A DNA stretch of 64,000 nucleotides. It comes from JACCZX01 sp963791315. Its GTDB lineage: Bacteria; Pseudomonadota; Gammaproteobacteria; Burkholderiales; Burkholderiaceae_F. This document shows, piece after piece, positions 29,267 through 38,022 of this stretch. A program made the translations under genes and the position numbers. The stretch lies in contig CAWBRQ010000006.1 in assembly GCA_963791315.1 (NCBI GenBank), forward strand, positions 310,001-374,000, read 5' to 3'. The notes under the pieces are model-generated. The model made no database searches, was not told the DNA's origin, and saw nothing but the letters and a program-made list of their open reading frames with translations. Within the stretch, counting starts at the first letter, position 1. Each line of letters begins with the position of its first letter.

Positions 29267-30042
29267 AGGAGAGATCGGACAAGGTTCTCGAAGTCGACTC
29301 GATCGTCACGCGCTTCGGCGAACAAACGGTCCACGACGGCGTCAGCTTTACCTTGCAGCGTGGAACTCTGTCCGCACTGATCGGCGGCAGCGGCACCGGC
29401 AAGTCCGTACTGCTGCGCGAGATCATCGGGCTTCAGCGTCCCACTGCCGGGAACATCCGCCTGCTCGAAACCGACGTCTGGCAAGACTCCGAGGAGCGAC
29501 TCAACGCGATGCGCCGTCGCTTTGGCATGATGTTTCAGGACGGTGCGCTGTTTTCTTCGATGACCGTTGCACAGAACGTGGCTGTGCCATTGCTCGAACA
29601 CGCGCACGTGCCGACTGCCCTACTCGATTCGCTTGTCAAACTGCGGCTGGCGCAGGCCGGGCTTGGAGCCGACGCGGCGGAAAAAATGCCGAGTGAGCTG
29701 TCGGGCGGGATGCGCAAACGCGCGGCGATCGCGCGTGCACTCGCGCTTGAGCCCGAAGTGCTGTTTTTGGATGAACCGACCTCCGGGCTTGATCCGACCA
29801 CTGCGCGCGCATTCGACCAGTTGGTACGCTCGCTGGTCGACGATCTCGACATCACCGTGTTTCTGGTGACGCACGACCTCGATACGCTGCTGACCGTGGT
29901 CGATCGCATCATCGTCTTGGGCGACGGCAAGGTACTCGCTGACGGCACGATCGAAGAAATCCTGCGCTCCGACAACGAGTGGATAAAGGCGTACTTCTCG
30001 GTGCGGACGATGACCGAGCCTCAAACCGAGCCCGTCTCGTAG
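29263..30042 (+). CDS. mlaF: MlaF-type ABC transporter ATPase
   Basis: 259-residue ATP-binding subunit. The Walker A motif is GGSGTGKS at residues 41-48, the signature is LSGGMRKRAAIARALA, and Walker B is VLFLDEPTSGLDP. The start is ATG 29263, overlapping the permease stop (ATGA); the long in-frame upstream extension would only translate the permease gene in another frame. It belongs to the MCE-associated ATPase group. Confidence 0.93.
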   Translation: MKERSDKVLEVDSIVTRFGEQTVHDGVSFTLQRGTLSALIGGSGTGKSVLLREIIGLQRPTAGNIRLLETDVWQDSEERLNAMRRRFGMMFQDGALFSSMTVAQNVAVPLLEHAHVPTALLDSLVKLRLAQAGLGADAAEKMPSELSGGMRKRAAIARALALEPEVLFLDEPTSGLDPTTARAFDQLVRSLVDDLDITVFLVTHDLDTLLTVVDRIIVLGDGKVLADGTIEEILRSDNEWIKAYFSVRTMTEPQTEPVS

Positions 30043-30054
30043 AATCGGCTGACT

Positions 30055-30993
30055 ATGGAAGCGGAAGCCAAGTACACCTACGTCGGAATTGCGTTGATCG
30101 TTCTGGTCGCGGCGCTGATTGCGGCAGTGGTGTGGCTGAATCGCGCCGGCGGTCGCGGCGATTTCAAGTACTACACGATCTACTTTGAGCGACAACCGCT
30201 CGATGGGCTGCAGATCGGTGCCGACGTCGACATGCGCGGCATCAAGATCGGTCGCGTCGAAGACTACGATTTGCTGGCCGAGAAAATCAATCGTGTGCGC
30301 GTGACGATTCGCACCGACCGGCGCGCTCCGGTACGCACCAACACCGTCGCGATCGTCGTCCGCAATTTCGTCACCGGCATCGCACGCATTACGCTCATTA
30401 CGCCGGAGCCCGCCGGACCACCCCTGACCGAGGTTGGCGAAGGTCAGTCGTATCCGGTGATCGCAGAAGGCGAGTCGAGCTTCGACGCGATCGCCGGCAA
30501 GGTCGGCCGGATCGGAGATATTGCGGCCGAGACGCTCGAGAACCTGAACCTGCTGTTGACCGCCGACAATCGCGCCGCCGTGACATCGTCATTGGCAAAC
30601 ATAAAAGAACTCACGGCCGGGCTCAACCAACGCATGAAAGATCTCGATAGAACGTTGGTCACGATGAACTCGGCCGCGATCGAAGTCGGGCGTGCTGGAA
30701 CCCGGTTTGCACAGTTGGCCGAAACCACGGGTAGTCAGCTTCCTCCAGCGATCAAGCAGGCCGACCAGACGTTGAAAGACGTTTCAACCGCTGCCATCGC
30801 GCTCGAGAAGCAGACGTTCGCGCTGACGCGCACCTTGTCGGAGGTTGCATCCTCGACGGACGAACAGTTCATCGTCGCCGTGATCGAGCTGCGGGCCACC
30901 GTTCAGGCAATGACACGCCTGCTTGACCAATTGCGTGACCCGCGCGCCGCTCTGCTCGGTCCCGGTAAAACGCAGCGAGGGCCAGGTGAATAG
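30055..30993 (+). CDS. mlaD: MlaD-type MCE-domain protein
   Basis: 312 residues: one N-terminal membrane helix (VGIALIVLVAALIAAVVWL) and an MCE domain at about residues 40-120 (DGLQIGADVDMRGIKIGRV). A long helical, coiled-coil-prone C-terminal part of about 170 residues follows, much longer than in E. coli MlaD and closer to PqiB/LetB-type or Burkholderiales MCE proteins. It probably forms the periplasmic lipid channel. It lies 12 bases after mlaF. Confidence 0.88.
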   Translation: MEAEAKYTYVGIALIVLVAALIAAVVWLNRAGGRGDFKYYTIYFERQPLDGLQIGADVDMRGIKIGRVEDYDLLAEKINRVRVTIRTDRRAPVRTNTVAIVVRNFVTGIARITLITPEPAGPPLTEVGEGQSYPVIAEGESSFDAIAGKVGRIGDIAAETLENLNLLLTADNRAAVTSSLANIKELTAGLNQRMKDLDRTLVTMNSAAIEVGRAGTRFAQLAETTGSQLPPAIKQADQTLKDVSTAAIALEKQTFALTRTLSEVASSTDEQFIVAVIELRATVQAMTRLLDQLRDPRAALLGPGKTQRGPGE

Positions 30994-31643
30994 GCGTAGC
31001 TTGCGTTGCCGTGCTCATCGCATGCATGGGAGCATCCGTGGCGGGCTGCTTCAGCATCGGCCTCGGTGGCGAAGGCACTGCGCTCGCGCAATACCGGCTC
31101 GAGGATCTGTCTCCGAAGCTGCAGCCGCGTGCGGCGCCGATCGACCGCCGATTGCTGCTGTCCACGCTGCCGTCCGAGTCGATCGGAGATACCTATTCGA
31201 TGGCCTACACAAGGGCCGCGCAGCAGCGTCAGTTTTATCAATTCGCAAGCTGGACCGATCGCCCGTCCGAACGTGTCGTGCATTTGTTGACCCAACGCAT
31301 CGAAGCGCGCCACATCTTCGAATCCGTTGCGCGTCTCGGTAGCGGCGTCGGAGGAGGATTGATCTTGAACGTGGGCGTCGACGAAATCGTCCACGATGTC
31401 GGCGCCGGTACCGCTCGAATCGAAGTGACCGCAGAGCTAATCGAACGCCGCGGACGCAATCTGGTCGAGCGCAAACACTTCACCGCGGCTGCGCCAATAG
31501 CACAGGAGAACGCGCCGGCGGCGGTCGCCGCGCTGAGCCGCGCGCTAACGACATTGCTCGATGAACTCGTGCCCTGGCTTGAGCGCACTGCTGAAGCACT
31601 ACCACCAGCCGAACCTCGTCCTTCCCGCGACGGCAAGAGTTAA
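30986..31643 (+). CDS. ABC-associated lipoprotein (PqiC-like), probable frame shift near the start
   Basis: Outer-membrane lipoprotein expected to dock the MCE protein. The main frame opens with a lipobox (GASVAGC), but taken from GTG 31011 the leader is too short and lacks basic residues. In the adjacent frame, GTG 30986 gives a basic start (NRRSLR) overlapping the mlaD stop, so one or two bases are probably missing or extra near 31008. The body (QYRLEDLSP, then QFYQFASWTDRPSERV) fits the PqiC/DUF330 family. It is the fourth gene of the Mla-type operon. Confidence 0.78.
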
Positions 31644-31646
31644 TCA

Positions 31647-32027
31647 ATGCGCGACCCGGACAAGCCGTCATCGGCGCGCAATGTTCTCGGCGGCGAGCTG
31701 ACTGGATGTTGCGATTCTCCTGCCACTGGTTTTTATCGCGACGGTTACTGCCACACCGGCCCGCAGGACGTCGGCTCGCATACCGTGTGCGTAAAAGTCA
31801 CGCAGGAGTTTCTCGACTTCTCGGTTCAAAGTGGCAACGATCTGGTCACGCCACACCCCGAGTTTGATTTTCCGGGACTAAAGCCTGGCGACCGCTGGTG
31901 CGTTTGTGTTGCGCGCTGGAGGGAAGCTTTCGACGCCGGCGCGGCGCCGCAGGTTCTGCTGACGGCTACGCACGAAAAAGCGCTCGAAGTGGTGACGCTC
32001 GCATCAACTGAAACGCCACGCGGCTGA
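31647..32027 (+). CDS. DUF2237 family protein
   Basis: 126 residues with the DUF2237 pattern: NVLGGELTGCCDSPATGFYR at the start, GPQDVGSHTVCVKVTQEFL and a C-terminal GLKPGDRWCVCVARWREA. Several conserved cysteines suggest metal binding or redox chemistry, but no function is established. It starts 3 bases after the lipoprotein gene and may be transcribed with it. Confidence 0.87.
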   Translation: MRDPDKPSSARNVLGGELTGCCDSPATGFYRDGYCHTGPQDVGSHTVCVKVTQEFLDFSVQSGNDLVTPHPEFDFPGLKPGDRWCVCVARWREAFDAGAAPQVLLTATHEKALEVVTLASTETPRG

Positions 32028-32064
32028 CCTGCAATAGACCGATTTCGGTTTGTCCGGCAGCTTG

Positions 32065-33105
32065 TCACGCGCCCGAATGCATCACCAACTGCCGCAGCGC
32101 CCGCGCATCATCCAACGCATGATGGCGGCGCAGGTTCAATTTCTTGGTCGCGTCATCCATCTCTTCGTATGAAATCGGCACGCGCTTCCAGTCGATTCCA
32201 CTCGGTAAGTCTTCACGGCCGAGTAGTTCCGTCAACGCCCAGCGGTCATAGCCGGAGTCGCTGATGATCGTTGTCGGTGCGCGGCCCGCGCGTTCGTCCA
32301 GCCATGCGGAAAATGCTTCGGCTGCCATCTCCAGCGGCACTGCGTCGCCGTCGAGCTGCGGAACGACAATCTGTTTGACGAAGTCGCTCGAACGCTCCTC
32401 GCTCCAGCCCTTGACTTCAGCGTAGAACGCGGTCGAGTCGGTTGCCACTGCGCCGATGCTGATCAGCTCCGGCGTCAGCAGGCTCGTGAACTCGCTGTCG
32501 AGGAAGACGTAGATGCGCGCCGGGTCCGGCGCCAGAGCGGCCGACGGCACAGGCAAGATGCGGAACAGCAGCACTTCGTCGGTGTAGTCGCCCGGCGGTA
32601 GGTGCAGCTTTTCGATCACTTCCGCCGCCGGCAGATCGGTTTCGCGAAATCCGGCGCGGCGCATCGCCCTCAACGCCCGCACATTTCGGCGCGACGGCCG
32701 CACCAGGAAGCGGTTGACCCCGTAGTTGGTTTGCATCCAGTCGGCCAGCAGCACCAGCCCCTCCGACCCAAGGCCACGGCTGGTCAACCGTCGTTCGGCC
32801 AGCCAGATGTCGAGCTCGACGACATCGTTCAGCAAATCAATGGGTCCGTGCGACACGCACCCGATTTCGTCGCCGCCGGCAACGATGACGAACATGCGGC
32901 CGGCATAAGGACGTGTACCGTCGAAATAGGCGTTGACGTATTCGGCCGAGAATTCATCGAGGGTGGGCACCGGCCGTTCGGGATAAAACGGCACGCCCAT
33001 CGTGTTCGTCACCAGATCCGACTGCGTCAGCCACTCGTAGATGCGCGGCCGATCGAGCAACCTCGCTCGGCGCAATGTGAGACGCGAACCGACTGCAACC
33101 GTCAC
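32065..33105 (-). CDS. GNAT acetyltransferase fused to DEDDh 3'-5' exonuclease
   Basis: 346 residues with two enzymatic halves. The N-terminal half (about 1-180) is a RimJ/RimL-like GNAT domain (RRLTSRGLGSEGLVLLADWM; NVRALRAMRRAGFRETDL). The C-terminal half is a DEDDh exonuclease: LDSEFT around Asp203/Glu205, an aspartate in DSGYDRWAL, and His/Asp in HHALDDARALR. The set is complete, so nuclease activity is plausible. I start at GTG 33105, which overlaps the carboxypeptidase stop (GTGA). The longer open frame upstream only translates the carboxypeptidase out of frame. The fusion is uncommon to my knowledge. Confidence 0.8.
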   Translation of the reverse strand: MTVAVGSRLTLRRARLLDRPRIYEWLTQSDLVTNTMGVPFYPERPVPTLDEFSAEYVNAYFDGTRPYAGRMFVIVAGGDEIGCVSHGPIDLLNDVVELDIWLAERRLTSRGLGSEGLVLLADWMQTNYGVNRFLVRPSRRNVRALRAMRRAGFRETDLPAAEVIEKLHLPPGDYTDEVLLFRILPVPSAALAPDPARIYVFLDSEFTSLLTPELISIGAVATDSTAFYAEVKGWSEERSSDFVKQIVVPQLDGDAVPLEMAAEAFSAWLDERAGRAPTTIISDSGYDRWALTELLGREDLPSGIDWKRVPISYEEMDDATKKLNLRRHHALDDARALRQLVMHSGA

Positions 33106-34240
33106 GCGCTCGACCCCGTGCGCATCAGATGTCGACGAATCGGATCGAGCATCGCAGCACCGAGGCGCGCGCTGCGGGACCCGCTCCATCCGAATCGCAG
33201 ATCCGGCGCGTTGGCGTTGTCCTTGAATGGCATCTCTAGCGTCAGCGATAGGCTGCCGAAGGTGTGGCCGACGTACTTCGACGCGAGCTTCAGCACGTCG
33301 TCCTTGTACTTGCTGGCGTGGTACCCGTGCTCGCTTTGAAAATCCGTACTGGCAGCACGAAAGTCGGTGGCAGAAAGCGTCCTGCTCGACGGCCTGTTGC
33401 GAGGTGAAATTAGGCAGCATCTCGCAACCAGCGACAAACACGTACGGCAGATTCTCGTCGCCGTGGATGTCGAAGAACGCATCGCAACCGGTCACATGCA
33501 TCTGCATCTCGAACGCACTTCACTTCCGGACTGCGCTCAATCGACGGCTCGAGCCACTCGCGATTCAAATTGGCGCCCGCGGCGTTGGTCCGCAGATTCC
33601 CGAGAACGGAGCCGTCTGGATTCATGTTGGGAACGATGTAGAAAGTGGCCGCGTTGCGCAGTGCTTGCGCCGACGCGTCAGCGTTGTCGAGCAGGCGCTG
33701 TAACAGCCCGTCGACAAACCATTCGGCCATGGTTTCGCCCGGATGCTGGCGCGCGATGATCCAGACTGGTCGCGTGCCGTGACCAATAACAAGTGCATCG
33801 ATGTCACGTCCTTGAATGCTGGCGCCGAGCCGTCGCAGCCGCGCGCCGCGTGAGATGCAGTCTGCCAATAGCGCCAAATGACGTTCCCACGAATACGGCT
33901 CGAAATAAGAGATATACGACGGGCCGGGTGCGGACGGTAGGCTGATTGTCAGAACTTGCCCGTCATAGCGTGTAGGAATTCGCTCCCATTCGCGGCGATT
34001 CCAGCTTGCGACCGCACGGTAGTCGCGCCATCCGTCCGGATAGGTCGTAGCGCCTGCATTGACGATCCTCAGCTCTGCGCCAGTGTCCTCTGCGCCGCTC
34101 ACCCGGAAATGAAACCACTGCAGGAACTCGCTCGGTTTGCCGCCAGCGGTGACGTCGCGGCGAATCGCCAGATCGGCGCGCGCGCCGTCACACGCAATCA
34201 CTTCGATCGCGCCGCTGTCAAACCCTTGGCTTACCTCCAT
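33102..34240 (-). CDS. M14-family zinc carboxypeptidase, two frame shifts
   Basis: About 380 residues when three frames are joined, matching the cytosolic-carboxypeptidase-like branch of M14. An N-terminal beta domain (about 1-130) precedes the catalytic domain. The first two zinc ligands are in RQHPGETMAEWF and the substrate region is MNPDGSVLGNLRTNAAGANL. Breaks occur near 33505 and near 33375; beyond the second, EHGYHASKYKDD continues to the stop. The start is ATG 34240, 13 bases after the nitroreductase stop. No signal peptide is seen. Confidence 0.8.
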
Positions 34241-34253
34241 TCGATGTCGCCGA

Positions 34254-34856
34254 TCAAACGATGCGGCAAGCCTCATCGAAGTCGAGCCGCGGCGAGCGCG
34301 GAAAAAGCTTGCTCCCATCGCCGTGACCCAGGCTGCAGACGAAGTTGACCTTCAGGCTGCTGCCGGCGAAAAACTCGGCGTTCACCTGGTCGGCGTTGAA
34401 ACCGGACATCGGTCCACAATCGAGGCCTAGTGCGCGCGCCGCGATGATGAAGTACGCGCCCTGCAGTGAGCTGTTACGAAGCGCAGTCTCCCAGATGAGC
34501 TGGGGCTTGCCGGCAAACCACGAGCGCGCAGTCTGATTGTGCGGAAAAAGACGCGGGAGTTTTTCGTAAAACTCGAGATCCATCGCCAGAATGGCCGTCA
34601 CGGGTGCCACGCGGGTTTTGGCCCGGTTGTTCTCGTTCATGCATGCAACGAGCCGCTCTTTCGCCTCCTTTGACTGCACGAACACAATGCGCAGCGGAGA
34701 GCAGTTGGCGCTGGTTGGACCGAACTTCATCAGGTCCCATATCTGGCGCAACATCGACTCCGGCACGGGCGTCGGCAGCCATACGTTATGCGTTCGCGCG
34801 CTGCGAAAAATCAGATCCAAGTCGTCGTCGAGTTGTTTTTTTTCTTGAGTCGTCAT
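34254..34856 (-). CDS. Nitroreductase family, probable malonic semialdehyde reductase
   Basis: 200-residue FMN oxidoreductase. The sequence RTHNVWLPTPVPESMLRQIW followed by KFGPTSANCSPLRIVFVQS is the signature of the RutE/HadB branch, which reduces malonic semialdehyde or related carbonyls. LGLDCGPMSGF is also typical. No rut genes surround it, so the pyrimidine link is unproven. It is divergent from the aminotransferase gene with only 34 bases between, so their promoters overlap. Confidence 0.85.
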   Translation of the reverse strand: MTTQEKKQLDDDLDLIFRSARTHNVWLPTPVPESMLRQIWDLMKFGPTSANCSPLRIVFVQSKEAKERLVACMNENNRAKTRVAPVTAILAMDLEFYEKLPRLFPHNQTARSWFAGKPQLIWETALRNSSLQGAYFIIAARALGLDCGPMSGFNADQVNAEFFAGSSLKVNFVCSLGHGDGSKLFPRSPRLDFDEACRIV

Positions 34857-34890
34857 GGCAAGTCGCTCAAAAGTATAGTTATCAGCCCTT

Positions 34891-36045
34891 ATGCGCCCGA
34901 TTCAGACTCCCAGCAAGCTGCCGCGCGTAGGCACCACCATTTTCACGGTGATGTCGCAACTCGCGGCCAGGCACGGCGCGGTTAACCTGGGTCAGGGCTT
35001 TCCAGATTTCGATTGCGATCCGCGCTTGCAGGAGCGCCTGACGGACGCGATGCGAGCCGGACGCAACCAGTACGCCCCAATGACCGGCGTGCCCCAGCTT
35101 CGCGAAGCTATTGCTAGCAAGAATCACGCGCTCTACGGGCATCGGCACGATCCGGACGCAGAGATCACGATCACGGCTGGTGCCACGCAAGCGCTGATGG
35201 CGACGATCCTCGCGCTGGTTCCCGCCGGCGATGAAGTGATCGTGTTGGAACCGGCGTACGACAGCTATGCGCCAGCGATCGCACTGGCCGGAGGCCGTCC
35301 GGTATTCGTGCCGCTCGATCACGCCCAAGGCTATGGTCCGAGCTGGGACGCAGTGCGCGCCGCGGTAACGACCAGGACGCGGCTCATTCTGATCAATTTT
35401 CCTCACAACCCTACCGGTCGCACTTTGAGGGATGCTGATATTCGCTCACTGGAGCGAATCGTCGATCAAACCGGAGTGATCGTCGTTTCAGACGAGGTGT
35501 ACGAGCACGTTGTGTTCGACGGCATGCCTCACTGCTCTGTCATGCGCTCACCGACGCTGGCAGCGCATAGCGTCGTCATTTCCAGCTTTGGGAAGACCTT
35601 TCACACGACCGGATGGAAAGTCGGCTACGCGTGCGCACCGGCCCCGTTATCCGCCGAGATTCGCAAGGTGCATCAGTTCATGGTGTTCGCCGTCAACACG
35701 CCCGCGCAGTATGCGTTTGCCGACCACTTGGCCGATCCGCGTCCGTACGTCGATTTGCCGAAGTTCTATCAAGCAAAACGCGACTTGTTCGTTGCCGGCC
35801 TGGCTCGAACCCCGTTTCGCCCTCTGGCGTGCGAAGGCACTTACTTCGTGCTCGCCGACTATTCGCAAGTATCGGATCTAGACGAGGCGGAGTTCGCGAC
35901 GCAGCTGGTTGTGGAACATGGTGTCGCGTCGATCCCGGTATCAGGGTTCTACGACGCGCCCGTTGACCACCGGGTTGTGCGCTTTTGCTTCGCCAAGAAA
36001 GACAGCACGCTGCAAGAAGCGCTGATGCGCCTGTCAGCGCTGTAA
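34891..36045 (+). CDS. Class I/II PLP aminotransferase (methionine aminotransferase, YbdL-like)
   Basis: 384-residue fold-type I aminotransferase. The PLP lysine is Lys235 in SSFGKTFHTTGWK. NFPHNPTGRT and DEVYEHVVFDG supply the Asn and Asp/Tyr that hold the cofactor. LGQGFPDFDCDP near residue 30 and the length match YbdL-type methionine aminotransferases, which form part of the methionine salvage route and accept aromatic substrates. The frame is intact. It is convergent with the DUF1178 gene, 3 bases apart. Confidence 0.9.
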   Translation: MRPIQTPSKLPRVGTTIFTVMSQLAARHGAVNLGQGFPDFDCDPRLQERLTDAMRAGRNQYAPMTGVPQLREAIASKNHALYGHRHDPDAEITITAGATQALMATILALVPAGDEVIVLEPAYDSYAPAIALAGGRPVFVPLDHAQGYGPSWDAVRAAVTTRTRLILINFPHNPTGRTLRDADIRSLERIVDQTGVIVVSDEVYEHVVFDGMPHCSVMRSPTLAAHSVVISSFGKTFHTTGWKVGYACAPAPLSAEIRKVHQFMVFAVNTPAQYAFADHLADPRPYVDLPKFYQAKRDLFVAGLARTPFRPLACEGTYFVLADYSQVSDLDEAEFATQLVVEHGVASIPVSGFYDAPVDHRVVRFCFAKKDSTLQEALMRLSAL

Positions 36046-36048
36046 CTG

Positions 36049-36498
36049 CTATTGCAGCGGATTCTTCAGCAGATTGGCAAACGGCACCGGCATCACTTCG
36101 ATGCCTTCTTCCTTTAAGTCGGCCGCTTCTTCCTTTGACGCCAGCCCGCGAATTGAGCGCTTCGGTGCTTCGTCGTAGTGAATGCGGCGAGCTTCTTCGG
36201 GAAAGCGCTCGCCGACGTCCTCGCTGTTGACTGCGATATGGCGCGCGATTTGCAGCATCATCGAGCGCATTGATTGGTCATTCGGCATCGCAACCGGTTC
36301 CTTGACGGGCGACTCCGCCGTCTCGTTTGATCCGCCCAGATTGAGGCGCGGTGCCGACAACAGCTTTCGCACGTCGGTACTCGTGCACACCGGGCACTCG
36401 AGCATGCCGATAGCGAGTTGGCGATCGAAATCCTCGGCCGAGGCAAACCAGCCTTCGAACGGGTGCTCCTGGTCGCAACAAAGGTTGAATACTTTCAT
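36049..36498 (-). CDS. DUF1178 family protein
   Basis: 149-residue conserved proteobacterial protein of unknown function. The N terminus has the family hallmark MKVFNLCCDQEHPFEGWF and a following CPVCTSTDVRKLLSAP, so four cysteines (residues about 7, 8, 36, 39) could bind zinc. The rest is hydrophilic. It stands alone; a small GC-rich hairpin (36517-36533) lies just upstream of its start and may be a termination or attenuation element. Confidence 0.9.
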   Translation of the reverse strand: MKVFNLCCDQEHPFEGWFASAEDFDRQLAIGMLECPVCTSTDVRKLLSAPRLNLGGSNETAESPVKEPVAMPNDQSMRSMMLQIARHIAVNSEDVGERFPEEARRIHYDEAPKRSIRGLASKEEAADLKEEGIEVMPVPFANLLKNPLQ

Positions 36499-36628
36499 AG
36501 TGCTCTGAGACCAATGGCCGGCTTTCGGCCGGCACGCCTACTTTCCCTGTCGATGCATTCTAGGTCAAGAAGCATAACGGCTTAGGCCGATAAGACGACT
36601 AAGCAGGCGCTACCATCCCGCTCCGGTT

Positions 36629-36713
36629 GCCCGGGTGGCGAAATTGGTAGACGCACAGGACTTAAAATCCTGGGCCGAAAGGCGTGTGGGTTCGATTCCC
36701 GCCCCGGGCACCA
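36629..36713 (+). tRNA. tRNA-Leu (UAA)
   Basis: Full 85-base cloverleaf. The acceptor arm GCCCGGG pairs with CCCGGGC, followed by discriminator A and an encoded CCA. The anticodon loop CTTAAAA gives anticodon TAA. A long variable arm (GGGCCGAAAGGCGTG) marks a class II tRNA, and the T loop is GGGTTCGATTCCC. Confidence 0.97.
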
Positions 36714-36734
36714 CACCCCTAGTTCGAGGAAGTA

Positions 36735-37529
36735 TCAAGCTCGCTTGGCGGCTTTGCGCACGGCCCAGAAGTCAGGCGCACGCTTCTCGAGAAATGCGGT
36801 GGCACCTTCCTGTTGCTCGTACTTCCAGAACTCGGGCGTAGTCATGTACCGTCGTAGCTCGTCGCCCTGACCGAGCAATGCGTTGTATTCCTCGACGAAA
36901 GATGCCTTCAGAATCTTGATGCACGTTGGGGACAGCGCAAGGATTTCCTTGCACCATTTGTCGACCTCTTCGTCGAGCTGCGCGTGCGGCACGACCGTGT
37001 TGACGAGGCCCATTTCCAGCGCCTCCTTGGCCGTATATCGGCGGCACAGCATCCAGATTTCGCGCGCTTTTTTCGCTCCCACCACGCGTGTCAGATAGCT
37101 GACCATCGCGCCGCACGCCGGACTCCCTACTCTGGGTCCGTTCTGTCCGAAGATCGCCTGGTCGGACGCGATTGTCAGATCACAGAAGTACGCCATGTGG
37201 TGCCCGCCACCGATCGCGTAGCCATTTACGCGCGCAATCGTCGGTTTCAAACAGCGCGAAAGCGTGACGTGAAACAGATACGGCTCAAGGATCTGTCGCT
37301 CAAGCCCGCCCTCTTTTTCCCAGTTGACGTCGCCGCCGGCCGAGAACGCGCGATCGCCTGCACCGGTCAGTACGACCACGCCGATCTCGTCGTCCGCGCC
37401 CGCAGTTTCCACGGCGAGGGTGAGTTCCTTCAGCGTATCGCCTGTGAAGGCGTTCAATTGCTTAGGGCGGTTGATCGTGATGCGGGCGATGTGATCCCGT
37501 GCTTCATAAACGATGTCTTGAAAACTCAC
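36735..37529 (-). CDS. Enoyl-CoA hydratase/isomerase family (MenB/BadI-like)
   Basis: 264 residues in the crotonase fold. Oxyanion-hole segments are GAGDRAFSAGGDVN and YAIGGGHHMAYFCDLTIAS. The downstream FGQNGPRVGS and REIWMLCRRYTAKEA strongly resemble 2-ketocyclohexanecarboxyl-CoA hydrolase (BadI) and naphthoyl-CoA synthase (MenB) rather than fatty-acid hydratases. I chose GTG 37529 with GGAAG upstream; a longer in-frame TTG/GTG extension lacks similarity. A ring-cleaving or C-C hydrolase role in alicyclic or aromatic acid breakdown is inferred only. Confidence 0.82.
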   Translation of the reverse strand: MSFQDIVYEARDHIARITINRPKQLNAFTGDTLKELTLAVETAGADDEIGVVVLTGAGDRAFSAGGDVNWEKEGGLERQILEPYLFHVTLSRCLKPTIARVNGYAIGGGHHMAYFCDLTIASDQAIFGQNGPRVGSPACGAMVSYLTRVVGAKKAREIWMLCRRYTAKEALEMGLVNTVVPHAQLDEEVDKWCKEILALSPTCIKILKASFVEEYNALLGQGDELRRYMTTPEFWKYEQQEGATAFLEKRAPDFWAVRKAAKRA

Positions 37530-37604
37530 TCTGGCTTCCTTAGCTCTACGCGCCAAAGCCGCCACGACCAATGCACGGTAGCGACTGCTGGTCGCTCGGG
37601 TTGG

Positions 37605-37871
37605 CTAAATGTTGCTGCCAGGAACCCGGGGCCTTTGAGGGTACACAACAGGCCCAGGGTCGAGCGGCGGCAGTTCCTTGGTCACGCCCGCAACTCCTTC
37701 GTCGCAACGCGGTATGTGACTGCCTGTGACTGCCTCACGATTGCAGGACCTGGCGTTGGCCTCTTGTACGGCTTGCTCCTGAGGACTGGTTGCGCAACCG
37801 GACGTAACGAGAACCAAGCCACTTAGAAAACAAGCAAGCACGTCAGCACTGCGCGATCGAGTTCTCATCAT
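37605..37871 (-). CDS. Small putative lipoprotein
   Basis: About 88 residues. It starts with a basic n-region (MRTRSRSADV), a hydrophobic core and a lipobox ending SGC near residue 26, so it is probably lipid-anchored. The mature part is Pro-rich (ELPPLDPGPVVYPQRPRVPG) with two further cysteines. The start could be seven codons further upstream at 37892. No family is recognised. Confidence 0.55.
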   Translation of the reverse strand: MMRTRSRSADVLACFLSGLVLVTSGCATSPQEQAVQEANARSCNREAVTGSHIPRCDEGVAGVTKELPPLDPGPVVYPQRPRVPGSNI

Positions 37872-37906
37872 CACCCCTGTAGGCTCACTCACCGGTGTTC
37901 AAAGAC

Positions 37907-37980
37907 TGGAGGCGGGGGTCGGAATCGAACCGGCGTACACGGATTTGCAGTCCGCTGCATGGCCACTCTGCCACCCCGCC
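37907..37980 (-). tRNA. tRNA-Cys (GCA)
   Basis: 74-base cloverleaf on the minus strand. Acceptor GGCGGGG pairs with CCCCGCC, followed by T and CCA. The anticodon loop around ACTGCAAAT gives GCA, and the T arm is GGTTCGATTCC. It lies immediately downstream of an intrinsic terminator of the leftward genes. Confidence 0.95.
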
Positions 37981-37990
37981 ATGATCTCAA

Positions 37991-38022
37991 ATCAAAAAGA
38001 GGGAAGCACAGTGGCTTCCCTC
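37991..38022 (-). terminator. Rho-independent terminator, leftward
   Basis: On the minus strand a perfect 9-base stem (GAGGGAAGC / GCTTCCCTC) with a 6-base loop is followed directly by TTTTTGAT. It should stop leftward transcripts coming from the MBL gene before tRNA-Cys. Confidence 0.85.

Noticed and set aside
33106..33507. N-terminal extension of the GNAT-DEDDh protein
   Set aside because: It covers the frame-shifted end of the M14 carboxypeptidase; part of it is the true carboxypeptidase frame.
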